Shown one piece after another: positions 25,495 through 33,738 of a stretch of 64,000 nucleotides of DNA. This stretch comes from Bacillus_BD oryzisoli_A (GTDB lineage Bacteria; Bacillota; Bacilli; Bacillales; Cytobacillaceae). The DNA lies in NCBI RefSeq assembly GCF_043641075.1, contig NZ_JBHZRC010000001.1:1488001-1552000 (forward strand). Reading direction: 5' to 3'. Each line of letters begins with the position of its first letter. Within the stretch, counting starts at the first letter, position 1. Position numbers and translations under genes: made by a program. A model generated the notes under the pieces. That model saw only the letters and a program-made list of their open reading frames with translations. It did no database searches and had not been told where the DNA came from.

Positions 25495-26454
25495 TTATTC
25501 TTTCGTTTCATATGCTTGTATGATTTTTGCAACAAGCGGGTGACGAACAACATCGCTTTGTTCAAGATAAATAAATTGCATACCTGAAATATCCTGTAGT
25601 ACTTCTTCAGCAATCTTCAGCCCTGAAGTCACGCCTTTCGGAAGATCAATCTGTGTTTTATCACCGGTAATCACCATTTTTGAACCAAAGCCGAGACGTG
25701 TTAAGAACATTTTCATTTGAGCCATTGTTGTATTTTGAGCCTCATCTAGAATCACGTAGGCATCATCAAGTGTTCTTCCCCTCATATAGGCAAGGGGAGC
25801 AATTTCAATTATTCCGCGCTCCATTAATCTTTGCGTATGCTCAGTGCCAAGAACATCATGTAACGCATCATAAAGCGGTCTTAAATATGGATCCACTTTT
25901 TCTTTTAAATCACCTGGCAGGAAACCTAAGCTTTCACCGGCCTCTACTGCAGGCCGAGTTAGGATAATTCTTTTTACTTGTCCGCTTTTTAGAGCATTGA
26001 TAGCCATAACTACAGCTAAATAGGTTTTACCAGTTCCTGCTGGACCAATACCGAAAACAAGATCCTTTTTCTTCATCGCTGTAATATAATAACGCTGTCC
26101 AATTGTTTTTACTCGAATTGATTTTCCTTTTGCGTTTTTGGCGATTTCTTCTTCGAATAAATCTTTAAAATAATCTAGTGTCCCTTTCTTCGCCATCTGT
26201 ATGGCATAAGTAACATCCCGTTGACTAATAGTGATTCCCTTTCGAATTACATACAATAAAGCTTCAAGGATATTGCTTACCAGTTCAACATGTTCAAGGT
26301 TACCGGAAACATAAACAGTCTCACCTCTAGTAACGATTGACACATCGAGTTCTTGCTCTAAGACTTTAAGATTCGCATCTGCATTCCCAATTAAGGTTAC
26401 TGCTTCATTAGAATTCTTTAATTGAACATTCATCGTTTTTAAATCTTCTGTCAT
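25495..26454 (-). CDS. phoH: PhoH family ATPase/RNA-binding protein
   Basis: PhoH-like P-loop ATPase of 319 residues (YbeZ type). Walker A is GPAGTGKTYLAV near residue 128, and Walker B is YVILDEAQNTT near 226. A KH-like N-terminal domain of about 110 residues precedes it. The family is linked to ybeY and ribosome or RNA metabolism; the exact activity in Bacilli is not established. The start overlaps the end of yqfD by four bases (ATGA). Confidence 0.93.
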   Translation of the reverse strand: MTEDLKTMNVQLKNSNEAVTLIGNADANLKVLEQELDVSIVTRGETVYVSGNLEHVELVSNILEALLYVIRKGITISQRDVTYAIQMAKKGTLDYFKDLFEEEIAKNAKGKSIRVKTIGQRYYITAMKKKDLVFGIGPAGTGKTYLAVVMAINALKSGQVKRIILTRPAVEAGESLGFLPGDLKEKVDPYLRPLYDALHDVLGTEHTQRLMERGIIEIAPLAYMRGRTLDDAYVILDEAQNTTMAQMKMFLTRLGFGSKMVITGDKTQIDLPKGVTSGLKIAEEVLQDISGMQFIYLEQSDVVRHPLVAKIIQAYETKE

Positions 26455-27644
26455 TCTGACTCTCCTTGGATAATTGGTTGTCCTTCTGCTATATTTTCGA
26501 TTATTTGGAAATGTATTGATAAGGATACTTTACCATTGTCTAATGATTGGCGCAAAATTTTTTCTCCTTTTATCTTAGCATCCTCAGATAAACGATTTTT
26601 TATATCTAATTTAGCCATTTCTTTTGCAACTTGAAAGGCTTCTTCTTTCGAATATATTCTTGTTTCCTCCTCTTTGTCGCGATGAGTTTCGCTAATAAAT
26701 GACAATGGAAGCTTCCACTTTATAAATTGAATCGTTTTTTCAGTGGCTTCTGTCTCATAATTCTTATATTCAATTTTGCCAAACCCCCAAATAGGAATAC
26801 GAAAATTAGCAACTTCCAAATAGTATTTTCTTTTCTCATTTCCATTAAAAACCTGAAAGGTACTTTTTAAAGGAAGCTCAACATCGGATCGGTACCATGT
26901 TTCTCCCAGTACTTCACCTTTAGCCGGAACTTGTACATTTTGACCTTCTTTCCCAATCAATCCTGAAACAAGCAGCTGTCCTTCCTCCACACTATCATGA
27001 ATATCCACTACTGCCTGCCCTTCTTCAACAAACATGTCCACAATAACAGCCTTTTTCTTTGCAATTAGATTCTGCGGACTTAAATATTCAGGCGGTTTTG
27101 GTTCGTTTTTCTCGACAACCTGAAGATGATAGGTTGTCCCTTGCAATTCAACACCGACCCACGTAATTTCCTCCACATTATTTGTTAATTGGCGCTGTAT
27201 CCCCTCAACATTATCAACGAAGAATTGCAGCTTGCCGACCTTGACTCCCATTTTATCTAATTCTTTTTGAATCTTATATTCAGTGGCAGGCTCTGCCCCT
27301 TTTATTTGTATGCCCCAAATCATGTTGGACAGGATTAGAATGACAAAGAAAAATAGAATGGCACCTATAAGAAAGCCGCTATTATGTAGAAGTCTTATCA
27401 GCAGGAAAGGAAATCCCTCTCTTTTAAAGAATTTCACTTTACAACCGCTGCCTCTTACATACTTTCTAAATGCCTTTACATCGCTTAATTTCATTTTAAA
27501 TGTGATGGATTCAACACCTTGACGCCTAACCTGCCAAATAGACAGACCATTTCGGATTAATGTATTTAATAATCGCTCAAGACCTTTTCCACTTATTTTA
27601 ACCGTAATAATTCCAGAGAAAAATATCATCCATCGGTTCTTCAT
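26451..27644 (-). CDS. yqfD: Sporulation protein YqfD
   Basis: Sporulation-associated membrane protein of 397 residues, the YqfD/stage IV family. The N-terminal 90 residues are basic. One membrane segment (FLIGAILFFFVILILSNMIWG, about 91-111) follows, and the remaining 285 residues should lie outside the cytoplasm; they include beta-rich segments such as AVVDIHDSVEEGQLLVSGLI. In B. subtilis yqfC-yqfD belong to the mother-cell (sigma-E) regulon. A GGGAGGA ribosome binding site precedes the ATG. It overlaps phoH by four bases. Confidence 0.88.
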   Translation of the reverse strand: MKNRWMIFFSGIITVKISGKGLERLLNTLIRNGLSIWQVRRQGVESITFKMKLSDVKAFRKYVRGSGCKVKFFKREGFPFLLIRLLHNSGFLIGAILFFFVILILSNMIWGIQIKGAEPATEYKIQKELDKMGVKVGKLQFFVDNVEGIQRQLTNNVEEITWVGVELQGTTYHLQVVEKNEPKPPEYLSPQNLIAKKKAVIVDMFVEEGQAVVDIHDSVEEGQLLVSGLIGKEGQNVQVPAKGEVLGETWYRSDVELPLKSTFQVFNGNEKRKYYLEVANFRIPIWGFGKIEYKNYETEATEKTIQFIKWKLPLSFISETHRDKEEETRIYSKEEAFQVAKEMAKLDIKNRLSEDAKIKGEKILRQSLDNGKVSLSIHFQIIENIAEGQPIIQGESE

Positions 27645-27673
27645 GCCTGTCCTCCCTAAAATTTACTTGCGAT

Positions 27674-27709
27674 AGAAGGAGGCACTTTGACTAGTGCCCG
27701 CTCCCTTCT
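27674..27709 (-). other. Hairpin between yqfC and yqfD
   Basis: AGAAGGGAG and GGCACT pair with AGTGCC and TCCTTCT around a six-base loop. No T-run follows, so this may be a processing or attenuating structure rather than a terminator. Confidence 0.45.
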
Positions 27710-27715
27710 AGTTGC

Positions 27716-28000
27716 TTATTCCTGAAGATAAATTACTTGATCTATTTTTCCTTCCAATAAAATCTCTTCGGGCATGATTGCCTTGATGACAAATGCTTTT
27801 CCTTTTATTAATAGCTGACCTTGCTTTAACAGCAGTCTAAGCTCTTTATCTGAAAAAGTAATTAATCCACGATGGTTTTCAATATATATATGTATATGTC
27901 CAATCATCGTAATCCGGGGTAGATCCATCATGACATCCTGAGGAAGCTCCATATTTTTTGTAACCCAATTGCGGAGGTATTGTCCCCACTTTTTCGCCAT
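27716..28000 (-). CDS. yqfC: Sporulation protein YqfC
   Basis: Small protein of 94 residues with the YqfC/YabP-type fold pattern: ELPQDVMMDLPRITMIGHIH, then IENHRGLITFSDKELRLLL and GKAFVIKAIMPEEILLEGKI. Family members are made in the mother cell during sporulation; YqfC is of unknown biochemical role. I chose ATG 28000, which follows AAAGGGGG at good distance. Seven extra upstream codons in frame would span that ribosome binding site. It precedes yqfD in a likely two-gene sporulation unit. Confidence 0.85.
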   Translation of the reverse strand: MAKKWGQYLRNWVTKNMELPQDVMMDLPRITMIGHIHIYIENHRGLITFSDKELRLLLKQGQLLIKGKAFVIKAIMPEEILLEGKIDQVIYLQE

Positions 28001-28084
28001 AAAAAAAGAACCCCCTTTCATCTCATATGTATGAAATGAAATAGAGTTCTAGCACCTTTTTTTATCTTAGACTACCTTCAGAGC

Positions 28085-28555
28085 TTATCGGTTTCGATAT
28101 GGATTTTTTGCACGGGGCGGACCAAGGATCTCAGCCCAAATAACGGCTTCCACTAGTTTGGATTCGTCAACTTTTAACGCTGATTCCTTGTTCTCAGCAC
28201 TTTTTGTTTGTGAAACTGGAGCCAGCGGTGTGCCTGTTTTTATATACTCCATATTTCTCTTCACAGCAGATGTTTGATTGGATGTTTCTTTTTCGTATTC
28301 TGCCTTTCGCTTCTTTTCCTGAAAAACCTCTTCAATCTTTTTTGCAGGAGCTCGACTTTCTTCTGACAAAGGACGTGTTACTTCCTTGAATATTTCCTTG
28401 ACCTCATCAAACGGACTGCGGATTGGTTTGTGTATCGGCGGAAGGACCGTACCCCTCTTCTGACCCTCCGCCGCTTTTTTCTTGTTTTTAAACAAAGAAG
28501 AAATAATGGCAATTAAGATGATGATGATAAAAGGATTGTCAAAGAGTATTTCCAA
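28085..28555 (-). CDS. Hypothetical protein at the yqfB position
   Basis: A 156-residue protein with an N-terminal membrane anchor (EILFDNPFIIIILIAIISSLF) followed by a highly charged, Lys/Glu-rich region with no recognisable domain. The start is TTG with GGAAGGAGG eleven bases upstream. B. subtilis has yqfB between floA and yqfC, but that protein is only about half as long, and I cannot show homology by eye. The position directly after floA suggests a membrane-associated partner, which is inference. The C-terminus LVEAVIWAEILGPPRAKNPY is the least charged part. Confidence 0.7.
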   Translation of the reverse strand: MEILFDNPFIIIILIAIISSLFKNKKKAAEGQKRGTVLPPIHKPIRSPFDEVKEIFKEVTRPLSEESRAPAKKIEEVFQEKKRKAEYEKETSNQTSAVKRNMEYIKTGTPLAPVSQTKSAENKESALKVDESKLVEAVIWAEILGPPRAKNPYRNR

Positions 28556-28595
28556 TGGCGAAACCTCCTTCCTGCTGGTTTATATTCATCAAACC

Positions 28596-29597
28596 CTATT
28601 CCTTTTTAGTCTTATTGTCTTTAGGTCCAGACATTTTTCCGATTGACTCTCTCATATCCGTATCAGCTGTGATATTTTGCAGATTCATATAATCCATTAC
28701 ACCTAAATTTCCTGAACGAAGCGCCTCTGCCATTGCAAGCGGAACCGTTGCTTCTGATTCAACAACCTTTGCTCTCATCTCTTCGACTCGAGCTCTCATT
28801 TCCTGCTCCTTCGCAACCGCCATAGCACGACGTTCTTCCGCTTTGGCCTGTGCAATATTTTTATCAGCATCCGCCTGTTCCATTTGCAGATGTGCACCAA
28901 TATTTTTACCGATATCTACATCAGCAATATCAATCGATAAAATTTCAAATGCTGTACCTGAGTCCAAGCCTTTTGCGAGCACTGTTTGCGAAATCATATC
29001 AGGATTTTCTAATACTTTCGTATGATGCTCAGAAGAACCTATAGTTGAAATAACCCCTTCACCTACACGGGCAATGATCGTCTCTTCACCGGCACCACCG
29101 ACAAGCCGGTCGATATTTGCTCGAACTGTAATTCTTGCTTTAGCTTTTACTTCAATACCATTCATAGCCATACCTGCAATAAACGGCGTTTCAATGACTT
29201 TTGGATTAACACTCATTTGTACGGCTTCTAGAACGTCCCTGCCTGCTAAGTCAATCGCTGCACAACGTTCAAACATTAGCTCAATATTCGCACGATGTGC
29301 GGCAATTAACGCATTAACCACTCTGTCAACATTCCCACCTGCTAAATAATGACTTTCAAGTTGATTGGTTGTTACATTAATTCCTGCCTTATGCGCTTTA
29401 ATTAGTGGATTAATAACCCGGCTTGGTATTACCCTTCTTAACCGCATTCCAATTAACGTGAATATACTTACTCTTACACCAGCAGCAAGGGCTGAAATCC
29501 AAAGCATAACAGGAACAAATGTAAAAAATACTGCCAATAAAATAACTCCTATTACTACAGCTACAATAATAAAAGCTGAACCAGCCGTAATTGCCAT
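28596..29597 (-). CDS. floA: Flotillin-like protein FloA
   Basis: Flotillin-like scaffold of functional membrane microdomains, 333 residues. It has an N-terminal membrane segment (about residues 5-40), an SPFH-type domain (about 60-240), and an Ala/Glu-rich coiled-coil region (AQAKAEERRAMAVAKEQEMRA onward, about 245-300) that drives oligomerisation. The gene lies 11 bases after the nfeD gene, the standard partner of floA (yqeZ-yqfA in B. subtilis). An AAGGAGG ribosome binding site precedes the ATG. Confidence 0.95.
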   Translation of the reverse strand: MAITAGSAFIIVAVVIGVILLAVFFTFVPVMLWISALAAGVRVSIFTLIGMRLRRVIPSRVINPLIKAHKAGINVTTNQLESHYLAGGNVDRVVNALIAAHRANIELMFERCAAIDLAGRDVLEAVQMSVNPKVIETPFIAGMAMNGIEVKAKARITVRANIDRLVGGAGEETIIARVGEGVISTIGSSEHHTKVLENPDMISQTVLAKGLDSGTAFEILSIDIADVDIGKNIGAHLQMEQADADKNIAQAKAEERRAMAVAKEQEMRARVEEMRAKVVESEATVPLAMAEALRSGNLGVMDYMNLQNITADTDMRESIGKMSGPKDNKTKKE

Positions 29598-29608
29598 AAT
29601 AATCCTCC

Positions 29609-30385
29609 TTATGAATCCTTTTCTTTATTTTCTAATTCCCTAACAACAATTCTTGATCCTTCTACTTTAATAATTTTTACTTGTGATCCTTTTGAGATAA
29701 AGCTGCCTTCAGTCACTACATCTATCCGTTCCTCGTCAATGACAACCGTACCTGAAGGACGTAAATCCGTTAAACATATCCCGATCTTTCCAATCAACTC
29801 TGTCCGGTTTTGATTTGAAACATATCCCAATTCCGTACTTGTTGAATCACTAAGGATTAATTTTTTAAAGAATTTCATTTTTTTATCATACACCTTTATC
29901 ATAACCACGCAGGCTAAAATAGAAATTGAAAATGCAATCAACAGGGAAATTCCGATATGAATAAAATTTTCTCCAGCCATAAAAAAACTGGCAAGGAACG
30001 CACCAAACCCAAAAATCCCGATAATTCCTCCCGGTAAAACTAATTCTAATAAAATGAGGACAATTCCAACTGCAAATAAAAGAACGGTACTAACATTTGC
30101 CAGACCAGTGGCTAAGTGTCCGTAAAAAAACAAAAGGAATGCTGAAACACCAATAATTCCTGGGAGCCCAATTCTCGGAGTAAACAATTCAACAACAAAA
30201 CCTAAAAAACCGATTGTCAGTAAAATAGTGATAACAATTGGATGGGTGATAAACAAGGCAAGCTGATCCAAAAAACTAAGATTTGTCTGATCAATTCCTT
30301 TTATCGCAGAAGCACCTACATCAACTGAAAAAGAAATCAGATTGAAAGATAAAGCTCCTGCAAATGCAGCGGTACGCCAAACCAT
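29609..30385 (-). CDS. NfeD family protein, short form without the protease domain
   Basis: NfeD partner of FloA, 258 residues. Four to five membrane helices (about 50-170) are followed by a C-terminal OB-fold domain (YVSNQNRTELIGKIGICLTD, LRPSGTVVIDEERIDVVTEG). B. subtilis YqeZ is about 437 residues and begins with a ClpP-like serine protease domain. Here that domain is absent, and about 40 unrelated residues (MVWRTAAFAGALSFNLISFS) replace it. The ATG has a strong AAAGGAGGG ribosome binding site, so the short form appears genuine rather than a missed start. No protease remnant is visible upstream. Confidence 0.88.
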   Translation of the reverse strand: MVWRTAAFAGALSFNLISFSVDVGASAIKGIDQTNLSFLDQLALFITHPIVITILLTIGFLGFVVELFTPRIGLPGIIGVSAFLLFFYGHLATGLANVSTVLLFAVGIVLILLELVLPGGIIGIFGFGAFLASFFMAGENFIHIGISLLIAFSISILACVVMIKVYDKKMKFFKKLILSDSTSTELGYVSNQNRTELIGKIGICLTDLRPSGTVVIDEERIDVVTEGSFISKGSQVKIIKVEGSRIVVRELENKEKDS

Positions 30386-30506
30386 GATGCTACCCTCCTT
30401 TCATCATAACACCCTTATGCTATTTACGCTTTAGCTTGTGAAAAGTTTCATCTTTATGTAAAAGATTAAGGAATACAGAATTTTCGATTGAAATTAAAAA
30501 GACTGC

Positions 30507-30534
30507 AGATATCTGCAGTCTTTTAAACATCATA
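30507..30534 (-). terminator. Terminator after yqeY
   Basis: A perfect palindrome AAAAGACTGCAGAT-ATCTGCAGTCTTTT with a T-rich continuation ends the rpsU-yqeY transcript. Confidence 0.85.
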
Positions 30535-30548
30535 ATGTAAATTGTCTG

Positions 30549-30992
30549 TTATGAAAGGTGTTGTTGTACAAGTTTATTTACAAGTGATCCATCTGCTCGA
30601 CCTTTTACTTTCGGCATAACAGCTGACATCACTTTTCCCATTTCTGCTTTTGATGAAGCTCCCGTTTCTGAAATAGCTTGTTTCACAATTTCAGTCACTT
30701 CTTCCTCAGATAGCTGCTCAGGCATATATAATTCTACGTACTGTAATTCAGCACGAATTTTATCTACGAGATCTTCACGACCAGCTTTTTCAAATTCATG
30801 GAGGGAGTCCTTGCGTTGTTTTACTTCACGTGAAAGGACGGTTACTTCTTCTTCTTCAGACAAATCATGACCAAGCTTGATTGCTTCATTTTGAATAGAA
30901 GCTTTAATCATGCGGATAGTCGTTAGCTTATCTTTTTCTTTGTTTTTCATCGCCTGTTTTATATCGGAATTTAAACGTTCGAGAAGATTCAT
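30549..30992 (-). CDS. yqeY: GatB/YqeY domain protein
   Basis: YqeY protein of 147 residues, with the tRNA-binding helical domain also found at the C-terminus of GatB. Family segments are TTIRMIKASIQNEAI near 24-38 and the C-terminal KAEMGKVMSAVMPKVKGRAD. It follows rpsU by 15 bases in an operon, as in most Bacilli. The molecular role of free-standing YqeY is not established. Confidence 0.93.
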   Translation of the reverse strand: MNLLERLNSDIKQAMKNKEKDKLTTIRMIKASIQNEAIKLGHDLSEEEEVTVLSREVKQRKDSLHEFEKAGREDLVDKIRAELQYVELYMPEQLSEEEVTEIVKQAISETGASSKAEMGKVMSAVMPKVKGRADGSLVNKLVQQHLS

Positions 30993-31007
30993 GAATTACA
31001 CCCTCTC

Positions 31008-31181
31008 TTAAAACTTGCGTTTTCTTGCAGCTTCAGACTTCTTCTTACGTTTTACGCTAGGTTTTTCATAAAATTCGCGCTTTCTAGCTTCTTGAATAGT
31101 ACCTGATTTAGAAACAGTACGTTTGAAGCGTCGAAGAGCATCTTCAAGCGATTCGTTTTTACGAACGACAGTTTTAGACAT
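31008..31181 (-). CDS. rpsU: 30S ribosomal protein S21
   Basis: S21 of 57 residues (MSKTVVRKNESLEDALRRFK at the start and KRKKKSEAARKRKF at the end), the usual length and strongly basic. I chose ATG 31181, preceded by GGAGGGAGGG. An upstream in-frame codon would include the ribosome binding site. The gene has its own near-consensus sigma-A promoter and is followed by yqeY. Confidence 0.96.
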   Translation of the reverse strand: MSKTVVRKNESLEDALRRFKRTVSKSGTIQEARKREFYEKPSVKRKKKSEAARKRKF

Positions 31182-31245
31182 TCTCTTTCCCTCCCTCCGA
31201 GCACAACACACTTACATCAATCCATGGAATCCCATGTACTTTGCA

Positions 31246-31274
31246 ATTATAATATATCAGAGAAACAAGGTCAA
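31246..31274 (-). promoter_or_regulatory. Sigma-A promoter of rpsU
   Basis: TTGACC (31274-31269) and TATAAT (31251-31246) are separated by 17 bases, about 65 bases before the rpsU start. Confidence 0.85.
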
Positions 31275-31389
31275 CTGTAATTCGTCTCGACTTGTATCTA
31301 TATGTTTATTTTCCAATCAAAAAATTGATTTTCTGGTTTAAAAGTCGATCAATTATCCGTTTTCCCCTACTATTTTCTTCTGACAGTTA

Positions 31390-32739
31390 TTATACTGCCT
31401 CATTTTTCAGCTCTGAATTCTCAATAACTCGAACAAATTCCCCTTCATTGTACGGATAACCGGCCTTGTCAATTTTGACTTTTACAATTTCACCGACCAT
31501 CTCTTCCGAAGCCGGAAATACAACCTTTAAATAATTGTCCGTATAACCGACGTATAAGCCTTTATTCTCTTCTTCTTTAAATTCCTCTTCAGGGATGACT
31601 TCTAATACATCTCCTTCAAATTTCGAGGCATATTCCTTGGCCAATTGATCAGATAAGGCAATCAGACGATGAACTCGCTCATTTTTCACCTCTTCGTCAA
31701 CCTGGTCTTCCATTCTTGCAGCAGGTGTACCTGTCCGTTTTGAATATGGGAAGACGTGAAGCTCGGAGAATTGATGGTCCTTAATAAATTGATAGGTTTC
31801 CATAAATTCCTCTTCTGTTTCTCCTGGGAATCCGACAATAACATCAGATGTAACAGCTAAGTCAGGCATGATTTCTCTTAATTTCCTTAATCTTTCTGCA
31901 AAGGAAGCCATCGTATATTTTCTTCTCATTCTCTTTAATACTGTATCCGATCCGGATTGAAGCGGAATATGCAAGTGTCTAACAATCACATTCGAATTCT
32001 TGATGACTTCAATTACATCATCAGAAATTTGACTTGCTTCAATCGAAGAGATTCTAAGGCGCTTTAAGCCCTTTACATTTGCTTCTAACTCACTTAGAAG
32101 CAAAGCAAGGTTATAATCCTTTAAATCCTCTCCATACCCGCCTGTATGAATTCCTGTAAGGACTATTTCCTTATAGCCTGCATCAACAAGCTGCTGTGCC
32201 TGATGGATGACTTCCTTTGGATCACGAGAACGCATTAATCCTCTTGCCCATGGAATAATACAAAACGTACAGAAATTGTTGCAGCCTTCTTGGATTTTCA
32301 AAGAGGCACGTGTACGATCTGTAAAAGAAGGTACGTCTAATTCTTCATAGACACGGCTCTTCATAATGTTTCCAACGGCATTTATCGGCTGACGCTCTTC
32401 TTTATACTGATTAATATATTCAAGCATTTTAACGCGATCCTGTGTTCCAATTACAATGTCTACGCCAGGAATGGCCATAATCTCGGCCGGTGATGTTTGT
32501 GCATAGCACCCTGTTACACAAATGACTGCATCAGGATTTTTTCTAATGGCTCTGCGAATGACCTGACGACTTTTCTTATCACCTGTATTGGTTACTGTAC
32601 AAGTATTAATAATATATACATCTGATCTTGATTCAAAATCAACACGCTCATAGCCTTCTTGTTTAAATAACTGCCAAATAGCTTCTGTTTCATAGTGGTT
32701 TACTTTACAACCAAGTGTATGAAATGCAACTGTTTGCAT
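31390..32739 (-). CDS. mtaB: tRNA threonylcarbamoyladenosine methylthiotransferase MtaB
   Basis: Radical-SAM methylthiotransferase of 449 residues that converts t6A37 to ms2t6A37 in tRNAs reading ANN codons. The N-terminal UPF0004 domain has its three cluster cysteines in LGCKVNHYE, NTCTVTN and VTGCYAQ. The radical-SAM cluster is CNNFCTFCIIPWARG near 153, and a TRAM domain ends the protein. It follows rsmE by two bases and is the last gene of the heat-shock supercluster, as in B. subtilis (yqeV). Confidence 0.94.
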   Translation of the reverse strand: MQTVAFHTLGCKVNHYETEAIWQLFKQEGYERVDFESRSDVYIINTCTVTNTGDKKSRQVIRRAIRKNPDAVICVTGCYAQTSPAEIMAIPGVDIVIGTQDRVKMLEYINQYKEERQPINAVGNIMKSRVYEELDVPSFTDRTRASLKIQEGCNNFCTFCIIPWARGLMRSRDPKEVIHQAQQLVDAGYKEIVLTGIHTGGYGEDLKDYNLALLLSELEANVKGLKRLRISSIEASQISDDVIEVIKNSNVIVRHLHIPLQSGSDTVLKRMRRKYTMASFAERLRKLREIMPDLAVTSDVIVGFPGETEEEFMETYQFIKDHQFSELHVFPYSKRTGTPAARMEDQVDEEVKNERVHRLIALSDQLAKEYASKFEGDVLEVIPEEEFKEEENKGLYVGYTDNYLKVVFPASEEMVGEIVKVKIDKAGYPYNEGEFVRVIENSELKNEAV

Positions 32740-32741
32740 GA

Positions 32742-33497
32742 TTAATTCACCTCGAGTAGTTCTAAATGATATGACACTGCAGATAATAGGTACAACGGAG
32801 CTGTTTCTGTTCGTAGAATTCTTGGCCCTAGTCCACAGGCACGAAAACCGCCAGCTGACAGCCTTTCGACTTCACCACTGGTTAAGCCGCCCTCAGGTCC
32901 GAACACAATAAGTAATGAACCGCCTTTTTCCAGTTCTTTCAAATGAGAAACAAGCACCTTATCCTCGCCAAGCCTAGCCTCTTCCTCATAGGCAACTAAT
33001 TTTACATCGTAACCTTCTGCATATTTTAGAAGCGAAGGAAGATCTACAGGCTGGGTAATTTCAGGGATAATGGTTCGATGGGATTGCTCTGCAGCCTCTT
33101 TTGCAATCTTTTGCCATCTCATTAATTTTTTATCGGCCTTTTTCCCATCCCATTTTACGACAGAACGATCTGCAGTAAAAGGGATAAACTTCGATGCACC
33201 AAGTTCTGTTCCCTTTTGAATAATCCATTCGAACTTATCCCCTTTAGGCAGGCCGCTCACAATAGTTACTGTGACAGGCAATTCAACTGACTCTTCCATC
33301 CATTGTATAACGTCAGCAGTAACCTGGTCAGTGGAAATTTCTGCAATTGAACAGAGAGCTGTTTTTTGATTTTCACTTACACAGATGATTTCATCCTTTT
33401 CTTTCATCCTCATTACTTTTGAAATATGATGATAATCCTCACCGGTGATAAAAAAACAATTATCTTCTGGAGAAAAAGTAGCAAAATAACGCTGCAT
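32742..33497 (-). CDS. rsmE: 16S rRNA (uracil-N3)-methyltransferase RsmE
   Basis: SPOUT methyltransferase of 251 residues that makes m3U1498 in 16S rRNA. The N-terminal PUA-like domain is followed by the SAM-binding trefoil knot, with LIVFGPEGGLTSGEVE near 196 and GLGPRILRTETAPLY near 220. B. subtilis YqeU begins MQRYF, so I chose ATG 33497. In-frame TTG and GTG codons just upstream remain possible because the ribosome binding site AAGGG lies 12 bases before the ATG. Confidence 0.9.
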   Translation of the reverse strand: MQRYFATFSPEDNCFFITGEDYHHISKVMRMKEKDEIICVSENQKTALCSIAEISTDQVTADVIQWMEESVELPVTVTIVSGLPKGDKFEWIIQKGTELGASKFIPFTADRSVVKWDGKKADKKLMRWQKIAKEAAEQSHRTIIPEITQPVDLPSLLKYAEGYDVKLVAYEEEARLGEDKVLVSHLKELEKGGSLLIVFGPEGGLTSGEVERLSAGGFRACGLGPRILRTETAPLYLLSAVSYHLELLEVN

Positions 33498-33590
33498 CCT
33501 ACGCACCAACCCTTAGTTAAAATGGAAGCGGCTTAGTTCAAATTGTGTATTCTACCGCTGCAACAAAATAATTTTACTCTAGAACAAATC

Positions 33591-33697
33591 AAATTCGCTC
33601 GTCGAATTTGCGCCTGGATTTTTATCGAGCTTGCTCGATAAATTTCCTTTGAAAATCCATGGCATCCGCTGGAGGCTTAACTTCAGAATGAAGTTAA
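33591..33697. repeat. Cluster of three hairpins between rsmE and prmA
   Basis: Three perfect inverted repeats occur in a row: AAATTCG/CGAATTT (33591-33609), TTTATCGAGC/GCTCGATAAA (33621-33642) and TTAACTTCA/TGAAGTTAA (33677-33697). GGATTTT and AAAATCC flank the second. No open frame of note is present. The layout suggests a mobile or RNA-type intergenic element, but I do not recognise it. Confidence 0.6.
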
Positions 33698-33733
33698 AAA
33701 GGGCGTGTGGAAAATAACACTTAGCCCTTTTTT
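33696..33733 (-). terminator. Terminator after prmA
   Basis: AAAAAAGGGC pairs with GCCCTTTTT, and GTGT pairs with ACAC inside. A T-run follows on the minus strand, just after prmA. The structure is nearly symmetrical. Confidence 0.75.
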
Positions 33734-33738
33734 ATGAT

